64,000 nucleotides of DNA from Ceratodon purpureus (taxonomy: Eukaryota; Streptophyta; Bryopsida; Pseudoditrichales; Ditrichaceae): contig CM026426.1 of NCBI GenBank assembly GCA_014871385.1, positions 95,152,238 through 95,216,237 on the forward strand, in the 5' to 3' direction. The translations under genes and the position numbers were made by a program. Positions 24,255 through 35,099 of the stretch are shown here, piece after piece (position 1 is the first letter of the stretch; the number at the start of each line of letters is the position of its first letter). The notes beneath the pieces are model-generated. The model saw only the letters and a program-made list of their open reading frames with translations. It ran no database searches and was not told the origin of the DNA.

Positions 24255-24775
24255 ATGAAGATTTTAAGATTCGAGATTTTTTTTTTTTTAATTTGCGGCC
24301 GTCCCCGCGGCCGTCGCCGGGGGTCGGCCCCCCGTCCCCGCCGACGGCCGACCCCTCAACTCCCCGAAATCTCCAAATTCCCGTAACTTCTTCAAAACTT
24401 GTCCGAATTGGACTTATGAGATGTTTTTTGGCAGCTACAGGAAATGTAGATGCCAAAAAACACCTCATAAGCCCGATTTGGAGACGTTTTGAAGAAGTTA
24501 TGAAGATTTTAAGATTCGGGATTTTTTTTTTTTTAATTTGCGGCCGTCCCCGCGGCCGTCGCCGGGGACGGCCGGCCGTCTCCACGGCCGTCACCGGGGG
24601 TCGGCCCCCCGTCCCCGCCGACGGCCGACCCCTCAACTCCCCGAAACCTCCAAATTCCCGTAACTTCTTCAAAACTTGTCCAAATTCGACTTATGAGCTG
24701 TTTTCTGGCATCTACAGGAATGTAGATGCCAAAAAACACCTCATAAGCCCGATTTGGAGACGTTTTGAAGAAGTT
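23867..24775. repeat. Four hairpin modules, right side, inverted orientation
   Basis: Hairpins at 23867-23981, 24140-24254, 24385-24499 and 24662-24775 match the two left modules in reverse orientation. Each is embedded in the same order: GC-rich block, CCCGTAACTTCTTC, hairpin, TTATGAAGATTTTAAGATTC, poly-T. Module spacing is 273, 245 and 277 bp. The fourth has more changes in one arm (for example AATTCGACTTATGAGCTG). Confidence 0.85.
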
Positions 24776-24849
24776 ATGAAGATTTTAAGATTCGGGATTT
24801 TTTTTTTTTAATTTGCGGCCGTCTCCGCGGCCGTTGCCGGGGACGGCCT

Positions 24850-25215
24850 CCCCTCCGCGGCGACGGCAAGGTGCGGTCGCCGGGGACGGCCCCCCCCACC
24901 GTGGCGATGGCAAGGGGCCGTCGCCGGGGACGGCCCCCTCCTCCGCGGCCACGGCAAGGGGCCGTCGCCGGGGACGGTCCCCCCCACCGCGGCGACGGCA
25001 AGGGGTTGTCGCTGGGGACGGCCCCTCCCTCCGTGGCGACGGCAAGGGGTCGTCGCCGGGGACGGCCCCTCCCTCCGCGGCGATGGCAAGGGGCCGTCGC
25101 CGGGGACGGCCCCCCCCACCGCGGCGACGGCAAGGGGCCGTCCCCGGGGACGGCCACCCCGTCCGCGGCGACGGCAAGGGGCCGTCGCCGGGGACGGCCC
25201 CTTGGCGACGCGGCC
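24850..25215. repeat. 45-bp GC-rich minisatellite
   Basis: About eight tandem copies of a unit containing GGCGACGGCAAGGGGCCGTC and GCCGGGGACGGCCCC. The unit length is a multiple of three, so several frames stay open on both strands for 100-200 codons. These are repeats, not genes. Confidence 0.85.
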
Positions 25216-25419
25216 GACGGCCCCCCCCCCCCCCGCTCCGCGGCGACGGCCGCACCCTCCCTCGCAACCCCTCCCCCGCGTAGAAGGTGTGGTTTCACCC
25301 CGGGGTGAAACCTATGCGGGTGATTTTTTTTTTCTAAGTCACAGGACGTCCTCTGGCGCTGGCGGACGTCTGCGGACGTCCCCACGTCCCGAGCGTCCCG
25401 GACGACCGTGACAACCCTG

Positions 25420-25427
25420 TATTAGGC
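25420..25427. repeat. 8-bp target-site duplication, right
   Basis: TATTAGGC directly follows the ACAACCCTG end and matches the left flank exactly. Confidence 0.9.
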
Positions 25428-25764
25428 AGCATGCAAGGATACAACAAGCAAATGCTAAATATTTTCCTTTATTTACAAGAAGAAAATTGAGATCTTGTCT
25501 CAAAGCATTAAGACTTTCCTCTGGAGAGAAATCCGGACAACAATAGCACAATTGATGGAAGATACTCTATAGAGAGAGATATTAGACAACGAACATGACA
25601 TAGAAAACTGGCCATTGATGTTTGATCAACCAACCCTAGCCTATATTCCATTTTCACCACCAGGAACAACGCCCAAAAGGTGCACAAACCAATTTGGTTC
25701 CAATAGTCTAGAGTAAAACATCCCACAAGACTAGCCTATTATAAGAGCAGGTCCTTACAAGTTC

Positions 25765-26623
25765 ATTGTCACACAAAATATCCGTGCATTGGGCTAAGGT
25801 GCCAACGAAATTTGGACACTTAAAATAGTAAAAGACCACTTTCAACATCTCAACCACGCACTCGACATAATCCTCCTCCAAGAGCATCATCTACTAGCGG
25901 ACGCCTACTTTAGCAAAACCTCACTACTAAACATTTTTTAGGAACCATCTTTTTGGAATGAAGCACGTATTCTACCCATTTCCAATAAAAACTAAAGAGG
26001 GCACTGCTATACCAACCTTTCATAAAATAGCACCTTTCATAAGAGACTCGGGGATTATAGTTCATGGAAGTGTACATTCTTCACTCTCAAAGTGTCGTCC
26101 ACGGTGACCATCGGAACCATAAACAATTTATAGCTTCTCCGACAATAGCAAGAAGGCAACACTATGGGAAGCCATCAATGCCGTACTCCTTTCCAAAGCC
26201 CAATGGATATTAGCTAGTGACTTTGATATGATAGAGACACTACATGATAAAATAAGAGGTGAAGATGAATTCAAAATGTATCCATTGGAGAGCAAAGCCC
26301 AGAATAAGACACTACAACAGTTCGAGTTAGGGGACACCATCCACATGCTAGAGGTCCTACATTTCATAAAAAAAAGATATACATGGTACAATGGACAAGT
26401 GGCCGAAGACAAGATAGCCACCAGAATTGAGAGGCTCCACATCTCTGCAAAACTACATTTGCTAGGAGGCCAGGTCGGTATACTAGCAACACTATATCGC
26501 ATTTCAAACCATGTCTTCTATGTGCTCAAATTGAGTAAGTCCTCAACCAAGACCTCGAAGAGCCAAACTTTCAACGAATCCTTATATTCACCCAAGAAAC
26601 CTTCACCAAAGAGACATTCCTAA
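25765..26623 (+). pseudogene. LINE endonuclease domain (decayed)
   Basis: Near 25770 the frame reads a QNIRALG-like start, equivalent to the T-W-N-I-R-G/A motif of APE-type LINE endonucleases. Further on, WILASDFDMIE matches the G-D-F-N-x-x-E motif with changes at key residues, then RYTWYNGQ, IATRIERLHIS (R-I-D-R-L-Y) and ISNHVFYVL (S-D-H-x-P-V). The frame at 26128-26623 is open but earlier parts carry stops. The upstream 25430-25760 stretch may be the end of ORF1 but is not recognisable. The endonuclease nicks target DNA during retrotransposition; this copy should be inactive. Confidence 0.8.
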
Positions 26624-26679
26624 CCTACATGAACACATGAAAAATAGTCCTTGTTCCAAAAAGGAGAACGAAACCTACT

Positions 26680-27300
26680 CACAAAATTCAGATTGATCAC
26701 TCTCTTTAGTTTCTTGTACAAAATAGTAGCAAACCTACTAGCAAACTACATATAATCCTTCCTAAGAAAATGGATACTATCGTCTCAAATAGGATGTGGC
26801 CCAAGACAGTGCATTATTAACAATCTCTACATGGCAAATGAAATCACGGACTTGGAGGAAAAATTTAACCAACATGTAATCCTTCTATTTGTAGGCTTCA
26901 AAAAAGATTATCATAGGATATTCTAAACTTTTTTGGAAAAGATGATGAGAAGAATGAAATTTGATAAATTATGGCTTACCATGACAGTAAGCTTATACAA
27001 GAAAGCATCAACAATTGTTGCAGTAAATGGTATAGAAGGCCAGCAGTTTAGACCTCAAAGATGGGCATGACAAGGATGCCTTCTACCACCCTATTTAATT
27101 CAACTTGTAGCAAACGTCCTTACCTATATTACTTTAGGATACAAGGAATCCTATTATTAGGCAAAACAAAAAACATCAGTTTATAATTAGCAGATGACAA
27201 CCTACTCACCATATTAGCCTCCTAATCCAGTCTAGAAAAAAAAATTAAGTATTTGGAAAGTACCTAGCAAGAAATGGAGCATTAATAAACTAGCATGAAA
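26680..27300 (+). pseudogene. LINE reverse transcriptase domain (decayed)
   Basis: Motifs appear in the expected order for a non-LTR reverse transcriptase: SSQIGCGPRQCIINN near 26790, a broken F-x-K-x-Y-x-R-I block near 26895, VSLYKKASTIVAVNGIEGQQ near 26990, QGCLLPPYLIQLVANVL after a stop near 27070, and LADDNLLTILA near 27190, the equivalent of the catalytic A-D-D motif. A TAA stands just before LADD. Stops and frame breaks elsewhere make it inactive. Confidence 0.85.
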
Positions 27301-28875
27301 GTAGAGCGATCTAGGCAACTAAGGAACAAAAACATGGTAGTGGAGGGATGATATCAAACTTATTCAAGCTATCCATTCAGCTACAAGATCTCCATTGAAG
27401 AACTCAACAACCCTATCTTAGATAAAATAAAGGTAGGAACCCGCCACTGGGCTAACTACAAACTGTTACTTGCCATGAGAGCATTAGTCATTAACCAAGT
27501 AATTCTTATTATAATATGGTACCCTAATACTCAACAATGAAGGCTTTCTTTAGAGATGGGAAAAACATACTACCGGTAGGAAATGGGCTAACATAGGCAT
27601 ATCTAAAGTCAAAGACCTCTGGAATCAGCAGATACAATTCAAGAATACCTCAGAACAAACATGAACAACCCCAAGACTTCACTATAGATGGATAGACGGG
27701 AATTACTACGAACTATCGCTCTGCCTACCTTGGCCACCTACCAGTTATTGCTAAATAGGAGCACACACATGGGTTAGTAAGGTGATTCAGATCACAGCAC
27801 ACACATCTACTAGACATGTAGGAATACTAACAAAGTCACCATAACCCACAAATATATTTAATATCGCGATCAATCAATTACAACGAACCCTATCACTCCA
27901 AGTAAACCTTAGAAAGCACCAAGTGACCCCTCTCGAAGTGCTAATTAAAGGCAAAACAAAAAACAAGCACATAGACCACAAACTTCCTTTGAACACATAT
28001 ACGGACAAAACACTTTGGCTATACATTAGGACATCTATAGAAAACATCAATTGAGAGCCAAGGCCTTGGAAATGAAAAAAATCCGCAAACATTGAATTTA
28101 ACATCCTTCTTTCACTACAACTCCAAACTGAGCTTCTATTTGGAAACCAGTAAAGTTGCCCAATTCTTATGGCTAACGACCACTTTACAATAAGCAGAAT
28201 ATACAAGATCTAACACAACTAATTTCTATAACAACATTTGGCATAGAAAGAAACCAAAACAAAAGCTGCAATAAATTGGTTAGCAACTGCAAAGAGAATT
28301 TTCATAGGGACATGGAGGAAGAAACTCAGGGACACAAAAAAATGCCGCACATGTCACGAACATGAGGACACACTAAGACACGCACTCATAACCTGTTACA
28401 ATGTGGTAACAACACGACAAATTAATGCTAACCTCAATCCTAAGTGAATCCGTTGGACACCTACACCACTTGGTCTCGCCAAATTCTTTAAAGAATCATT
28501 AATCCATGGCACCCACCAGAAGAACATCACAAATAGAACCCTAAACAACATGGTTTCTTCACCAATGAGACACCATATGAATTATTGAGCAAACCTTGTA
28601 TGATACCCTTGGTGCCAAAAATGCCAACATTAAATCAACAGCCACCTCTTTCAACTTGGCACAACCCTCTTCAAAGCAAATCAAACAACTATTCATATAA
28701 AAATGGTATCATGGCAAGAAATAGACAACGAGCAACGAACTAAAACACTCAAACAAAAAATAAGAACTAAATCATAGAAGATATGGTCAAAGAACAACCT
28801 ATCTTCAAATTCCTACCAACAACAGATCCAATGGCAACTAGTCTTTCAATCCACCTAGCTCCCAAAAAAACTATG
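27301..28875 (+). pseudogene. LINE C-terminal region with zinc-knuckle-like motif
   Basis: Coding-like sequence continues with many stops. Near 28345-28395 it reads CRTCHEHEDTLRHALITC, the Cys-His motif (zf-RVT) usually found after the reverse transcriptase in plant LINEs. The last 305 bp (28571-28875) are repeated at 32633-32935. Confidence 0.75.
28571..28875 (+). repeat. LINE 3' block, copy A
   Basis: Shares TTTCAACTTGGCACAACCCT, CAAACAAAAAATAAGAACT and AGAAGATATGGTCAAAGAA with 32633-32935 in the same orientation, with roughly one difference in eight bases by eye. Confidence 0.85.
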
Positions 28876-29221
28876 GGTCACATATAGCAAAGGGAATCTG
28901 TGGCCATGGCTCGGGAAAAGAGAGGGTCGGAGCAAGGGGAATTGGTGCCCATCAGACGGGCAGCCCCCTCCATCAAACTTGTGCCCTTTCCCTCCGTCCA
29001 CTGGACAGATGGAGCATCTAGTGGATGGATTGCTCCCTGGTCTTGACCAACCGATGGATGGATGATGAAGAGCGTGAACTTAAATTTTTGACTTTAATGA
29101 TTTTAATTATAATGAGGAGCTCTCCACTGATCTTGCAACTTATCCCTCATCTTCTTACCTTTGTGTAAATTGTATATTAAACTCAAAGTTCTTTAAACAA
29201 TCGACCATTTGAATTAGGTTA

Positions 29222-29490
29222 AATTAGAATTACAAATCAGTTTAAAATTAAAATTACATTGATGTGAGGATGAATTTGAATTTGAGAACGATGAATAAGT
29301 TTAAAATTAAAATTACATTGATGTGAGAATGAATTTAAATTTGATAATGATAAAATAATTTCAAATTAAAATATCAAATTGAAGTGTAAAGTATTTTGGC
29401 TTTGAGAAAGATGAAATGATTTAAGAATACAATTATGTTGAAGTGGCAAACAATGTGAATTTGAAAATGATGAAATATTTTGAAAATGAT
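29222..29490. repeat. AT-rich degenerate tandem repeat
   Basis: AAATTAAAATTACATTGATG and GAATTTGAATTTGA-like words recur with a period of roughly 80-90 bp over about three copies that become more diverged to the right. Confidence 0.6.
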
Positions 29491-29577
29491 TGAATGTATT
29501 GGAGATAAAAGTAGAGGAATTGGAAAATGATTTTAACTTGAGCATAATTATAAATTTCAAAAGTGATTATATATTTT

Positions 29578-30312
29578 GGGGGAAGCACAATAAAGTAGAC
29601 CAAAAAAGTGTTTATCTAAATGTCAATTTCAACTCTTCCACAAAAATTGCACAAATGTGATGGAAAGATGTAATTGAGATCAATTCTTTTGGATAATATA
29701 GATTCTTGACTTGTTTTCCTACAACTTCGAAAAGTTTTGTGCAAAGTAGACACTTTAACGTTATTGTACAAAGGCTTTGTATCCAAGCAAAGTGAATGGA
29801 GTCATTTGAAAAAGTGGCTAAAAAGGAATCAAAACTATCTAAATAATCATTTTTGATGGTGTTGTGCCCTCCATAAGTTTAAGAGGTATTCTAAAATGAT
29901 CATTCCATATACTTGTTAATTGGTTTAGGGTTCCAAAAGCACAGCAAGGATGCTTTTCAAGAGGGTCACAACTGCAGTATTTTTTGTGGGTTTTTCTCAC
30001 CGAATGTTGTTTTTCAAATTGGAAAAAGCATCTTCTAAAGACAATAGAGGGCACCAAATGAAGAAATTAAGACTTTGGAAAAGTTAATTTTCATGATTTA
30101 AAACTAGTGGTCAAGATAACTTTCAATTCAAGATGTTTTTTAAATGTTGCATGTGAGATAACCTACGACATCTTAAAAAGTGGCTATAATGCTCAAAAAC
30201 TACACCAAAATGCTCAAAATCAGCATTGAGCTTTGAAAAACATCACACTTCATAATCACTCCTCAGTGATAACATGTGTCACTTTGTGATCCACATTACC
30301 ATGCTTCCCTCC
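29578..30312. mobile_element. 735-bp MITE, copy 2
   Basis: Starts GGGGGAAGCACAATAAAG and ends ATTACCATGCTTCCCTCC. It aligns with 9658-10398 along its length, including GTGATGGAAAGATGTAATTG and AGACAATAGAGG. It has more changes in its termini than copy 1, so it is probably the older insertion. Confidence 0.85.
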
Positions 30313-31374
30313 ATTGTGAAAATCAAATAATATTGATTATTGAATCTTATGAATTTAAATAAATGTAGAATTTTTTAAAATAATACATTGTACTAAAGTG
30401 AAAAATAATTTCAAATTCAAAGCAATTAAATGATTTGGATTCTAATGGAGTATTATAAAGATAAGTTCAATTTGATTAATAACTTCGAGATTCCTTTCAT
30501 TTGAAAATAATTTAAGAAGTGCATTTGTACTTACTGAAATTTGTAATCAAATGTAAAGAAGAATATTATAAGAAATCTTCATATACTAATTTAATTTTCA
30601 TATGTATATTTGAATATTGCGTTAGTGATAAAAAAATGCCAAGAATATGGAGTAAATTTAAAAACATTGATGATGCAACACTATGGACTTGTTGATTCTT
30701 GAAAAGGAATATTTATGTATTAAGGAAATCTTCATATATATTATAGAATATATTCATTTTTTCAAACATTATAAGAAGAATTTGTATTCCGCACAGAGTG
30801 TGCTGAGAAGTAATATACAATATTCTACAAAATATACAGAGAATTGTATAAGTTAATAAAATCACAAAATTATTAAAATTACAAAAACATAAATATTCAA
30901 AATAAGCTAGATCTATACATTTGCTTAATTTTTGTAAATAATAATATTATCATGGTGAAGAAAAGATATGAACTAAACTTAGAAAATACACTTGATATAA
31001 CATATGTATAATACATAGCATATATACTAAAAATCATGGAAATGTTGAATATAATAATTTTAAAAACAATGAATATAATAATTATAGTATGCATCCAAAA
31101 AATATAGTAGATATACTAAAGCTCATATGGTCATAGAATAATATATATGCCAGAATAGTAAATATACTAAATATAATTAATCTATTAAAATATTTTCAAT
31201 ATATCAAATGCAATAGATGTACTAAATAAATATATAATAATATTATATACTATAAAAATATACCAAATATGGATAATGTCCAAAATACAAAATAATATAT
31301 CAAGCTGCACCATCAATCTCGTAACGGTACTGCAATACATGGTATACTAAAATGTAGAACTATGTGGCAAGAGA
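30313..31374. other. Very AT-rich non-coding sequence
   Basis: About 80 percent A+T, with many ATATACTAAA-like words between 31015 and 31260. No gene, RNA or clear unit repeat was seen. Confidence 0.5.
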
Positions 31375-32250
31375 ATGAACAAACTTCTGTTGCCAAATGA
31401 ACTCTGCAAAATAACCATTGTATTAATCTTTGACCATGCCATATCTAGGCAAAGATTTCTTCACCACATTTCAAGTCCTGTTAATGGTGTTTGTATGAAT
31501 CCTAGTCAGTGGATCTCTGAAATACAAAGTATGATTTACCGACTCGTGAAAATATCCAAGGTATGAAAGGCGCTCGATGTTATATGCTCTCCAACAATCA
31601 TTCAGAGTAGTGGTTCGAAGCTTGACATACTTGACAATAATCTCTTCTTAGGTCAACGCCGTCCAATCTCCTACTCAAGTCAGAAAAACCTTCTTTGAAC
31701 AGCTCAACATCACCCAATATCCATTGCCTTTGTACTCTATGACCTCAGTGATATTTTTGTTTGCCAAATTTATTCTCATCTATCTCAACAAACTTTCCAA
31801 CACCATCGATTTTCTCCTTATCGTCATTAGTCACGGCCAAAAAAATATATATATCTCGACAATAATTGTTTCAATCAACAGAAGTGTTGTTGCAAGAAAC
31901 ACATGCATGAAGCCTTGCATTGATCTCGATCTCTTTGTTACTCCAACTATACATCAACGTCTGGGCCTGCTTTAAAGTTAACTTTGCTTTTGCAAACCAC
32001 GTTCCATGACGCTCTGTTAAGCTTTGCTGACATGCCGGACGCCTACATCTTCATTAAAATCCTTCAAGGCGTTGTCGCTCTCGCGAACGACCCATAAGTC
32101 TCCCACACCGATCACACTCTCGAGCATTTGGAATTAATCCAAGGCCACTCGTAAACGCTAAATAAGCCTTTAAAGTAGAAGTGCGGGTTGCAAATTCATG
32201 CATGAGAGTGCTTGAACATCCATTGCCCAAGTGAATTTCTTTAACTAAAC
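31375..32250 (+). pseudogene. Decayed coding sequence, unidentified
   Basis: Frames at 31375-31566 and 31724-31975, and a short stretch near 32010-32090 reading FADMPDAYIFIKILQGVVAL, have protein-like composition unlike the AT-rich surroundings. They are broken by stops and in different frames. No family recognised. It may be the remnant of a protein carried by the 28.9-32.6 kb insertion. Confidence 0.35.
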
Positions 32251-32632
32251 TTCAAAAAAATATGCGGTAGTTAAAATAATTCAACTTGTTGAGTGAGAGG
32301 GAGTTTTAGTGAATGATGGAATGCATATCAAATCTGAAGGATACTAATTTGTACTGTAATCATATGGTACCTGGACTTGAAGAGCTCACATGCGGGCTCG
32401 AATGGGCTTATAGTCGAATGGGTTACAAGGGCTTCCATGCGGCAAATGGATATCGAAGGGTGAGCAAATGGTAGGCTAGAATGGATGGGGGGCTCGATGG
32501 AATGTCAAAGGGATGTGATGGGCATCGATGTTCCCGTTTGACATCCTATTTCCAAGGCCGGGTCCCCTTGCCCCGACCCTCCCTTTCCTTGGGTCGAGCA
32601 TGCTAGGTCCCTCCTACTATACTCTACTTAAC

Positions 32633-32935
32633 ACCATATAAATTCCTTTGAGCAAACCTCGTATGATACCCTTAGTGCCAAAAATGCCAAGATGAAATCA
32701 AGAGCCATCCCTTTCAACTTGGCACAACCCTCTTTAAAACGTGTCAAACAACCACTCACATAGAGATGGTATGGAGGCGATAAATAGACAAGGAGCAGCG
32801 GACTAAAACACGCAAACAAAAAATAAGAACTAAATTCTAGAAGATATGGTCAAAGAAGAATATATCTCCAAATTCCCACCAACAACAGATTCAATGGCAA
32901 CTAGTCTCCCAATCCACCTAACTCCCCAAAAAACT
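32633..32935 (+). repeat. LINE 3' block, copy B
   Basis: Diverged direct repeat of 28571-28875. The LINE-like sequence carries on to the right from here, so copy B is the one joined to the LINE 3' region. Confidence 0.85.
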
Positions 32936-34330
32936 AGCCCTAACGATACTTCTTACTAACTAAATAGTTCAACTAGAGTTAGAAGATTCTGACCCACCCC
33001 ACTCCCGTAATCATGGCACAACTTCCATAGATAGAGCCATAGATATATCATTCAATGAAATCCTACATGAAATGCAAGGCAATGCCAAACCAAGAAAAAA
33101 AATCTAGACTTAAAAATCAAATTTGAATAACAAAGACCAATCTTTGGACAACAATTCCTTCTGTTGCATATCAGCATTGCATAACATGTGGACGACGAAA
33201 TACACATACTTCAAGCTAAAGAAATCCACAAGCAACCACCAACACGAAGGAAACATTTATCAAAGCCACAACCGTAGCCACTCTGGACCTGGAACATCCC
33301 ATTTCACTGAAGTATAGAAGTTAAATTTGACAATATTCCAAACTACAACTAATATTCCATAGATTTAGACAACATTTAAAGACCTAACAAACGATCACTA
33401 CCCCTGGCCATATACATAACATGACGGACCCCAGCCAAATCTTATTGTTTCATCCTGACATGGCTTGCCAGACATGAAATCGACAACCTGATGGAGGAGC
33501 TAGGTTTTAATGAGAAAAAACGTAGCAAAGAAGCAAAATAGAAACTATCACATGAGCAAGAAACACAAGCATCACATAGACAAAATCAAAGAAAGCTCTT
33601 CTTAGCCCTAGAACAATCCCTAGCAACATAATACAACGTCAAAACCCAAAACAATGAAGAACAAGAGAGGGGGCCATAGAAGAACATGAAAGTGGACAGA
33701 CTTGACCAAACACGTAACAACAGACACCAGGTAGAGTAACAGACAAGAACAGAGTCAACTACATAGATAGATCACTTTCCAAGAATATTAACCAAGTATA
33801 TTAGGTATTCTAAGATCCGTGAAATCCACATGTAGGCACCCACCCAAGAAACAAACAAATCAGTTATACATGATAGGTAAGACTACTTAACCATTTTTAA
33901 TTTCTCCAAATTAATTGAAATCCACTTACAACAATCTTTGCATATTAACAAAGTGGTTCAAAGTTGAGTTCATACTAGGTGGCTCTAGCACACTAGTCTA
34001 CAATCAAGAAAGGTTCCATATCCAAACTATATACACGACATTGGAAACTAAGCATCGCAACGAGGGAGAGATTATACATAAGGGACAGAATTAGGAGGAG
34101 CCACCTTGTTGTAGAATGAACCGCTTCCAGAAAGCGAGTAATGAGGGCCACTCCTATCAACATCCACCATGTCGCCAGAAGCTTTATGGTACACACCACC
34201 TTTTTAGTGACAATAAGACCACATTCCTCAGGAGATGCCAATGCAAGGTAGACCCCAATTGACTCACTCGCAAGAATAAGAGCCGCTCGTAACCTCCAAT
34301 GAGACTTGAAGGTAACTATAATGATAGATG
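32936..34330 (+). pseudogene. LINE 3' region (decayed)
   Basis: Coding-like stretches broken by stops follow copy B, for example a frame at 33123-33317 and another near 34005-34250. They are A-rich on the plus strand like the LINE upstream. No intact RNase H motif could be confirmed. The 3' end and poly(A) tail were not identified. Confidence 0.45.
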
Positions 34331-34387
34331 GATGAACAAAATCTTCTAATCACATGTGGCAGTGTGTAAGCAGAGGATGAAAGGAGT

Positions 34388-34570
34388 CAGACAACTCCCA
34401 CTTGAGGATGGATGGACTGGAGTGAGACAACTCCAGATTGAGAACATGTGCATTGGAGTTAGACAGCTCCATATTTAGTGCATTGGAATCAAATCACTCT
34501 GGATTAAGAATAAGTGTACAAGGGTTAGGCAACTCAAGATGAGGTGCACTAGAATTAGACTACTAGAGTC
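34388..34570. repeat. Degenerate short tandem repeat
   Basis: GACAACTCCxxxTTGAGxAxxxTG-like units of about 30-37 bp recur five to six times, decaying to the right (AGACAACTCC, AGACAGCTCC, AAATCACTCT, AGGCAACTCA). Confidence 0.6.
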
Positions 34571-34695
34571 TTTGAGTTAAAGAAATAGAAGAATCTAGAA
34601 GGATCTACGAATTACCTTTACTCAAGATATAGGAGTAAAGAAGATAGAAGGGTCTAGAAAGATCCATGAATAGGATAGACTCCGAAACGTTCTTG

Positions 34696-34757
34696 GAGAT
34701 AGACCCTCAAACATACTCTGAGATAGACTCTCAGACATACTCTGAGATAGACTCTAG
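34696..34757 (+). repeat. 24-bp tandem repeat, 2.6 copies
   Basis: GAGATAGACCCTCAAACATA and its variant GAGATAGACTCTCAGACATA start at 34696, 34720 and 34744. The unit is a multiple of three and would encode an S/T-E-I-D-x-Q-T-Y repeat within a 77-codon frame at 34666-34899. Whether this frame is used is unknown. Confidence 0.7.
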
Positions 34758-35099
34758 TTCTTTTTGGGTAGACCCCATTGTTTTTGCAATTTGTATAGTT
34801 TGTTGCATATGTTGTGAAGTGACTACATATTTGCAGTCCTTGTTCAGTTTAGAGTCGGTTTGTTGGAGTGCACTGTGCATTGCTTTTGGAATCTGCTAAG
34901 CTTATCTGTGATCCATCCTTCAAAACATGACACATGCACAGAATTTGCACAACATGTAGAGAAAGGACGGTGCACTATTCTACCTAATGGACACATAGGT
35001 GCTGTGTTGAGTCCCACTGTTTGTTGATGAATCTTTAGAATCTGGAATTGTGTGATTGTAATCTTTAGATTGGCTGAGTGTATTGGAAGTGGTTGCTCA

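Larger units (their letters stand above)
19870..25419. mobile_element. 5,550-bp non-autonomous hAT-type element
   Basis: The left end reads CAGGGTTGTTC and the right end reads GACAACCCTG, giving a 9-bp perfect terminal inverted repeat. A perfect 8-bp duplication (TATTAGGC) flanks both. CAGGG termini plus an 8-bp duplication are typical of hAT transposons. GGACGTC recurs several times just inside both ends (19900-19970 and 25340-25405), as expected for subterminal transposase-binding sites. There is no transposase frame, so the element would depend on another copy. The interior is unusual: GC-rich arms, a long inverted repeat, six hairpin modules and a minisatellite, each described separately. 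The intact duplication suggests a fairly recent insertion. Confidence 0.85.
28905..32610. mobile_element. About 3.7-kb insertion in the LINE with imperfect inverted ends
   Basis: The left end has AGAGGGTCGGAGCAAGGGGA (28922-28941). The right end near 32570-32600 has its near-exact reverse complement, TCCCCTTGCCCCGACCCTCC. The homology extends imperfectly to about 35 bp. The unit interrupts a LINE and is itself flanked by the LINE block repeated on both sides. It contains an AT-rich tandem repeat, MITE copy 2 and a decayed coding stretch. Limits are approximate and no short target duplication was identified. Confidence 0.5.

Noticed and set aside
23867..24775. Regular repeats considered as a CRISPR array
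   Set aside because: Units are 245-277 bp apart, GC-rich spacers are themselves repeated, no cas genes are present and the DNA is plant nuclear.
24774..25385. Frames of 100-200 codons in the minisatellite
   Set aside because: Unit length is a multiple of three, so openness is automatic. No start context or domain.
28571..32935. The repeated 300-bp blocks as LTRs of one retrotransposon
   Set aside because: They contain LINE-derived coding sequence, lack TG...CA ends and primer sites, and the LINE continues past the right block.
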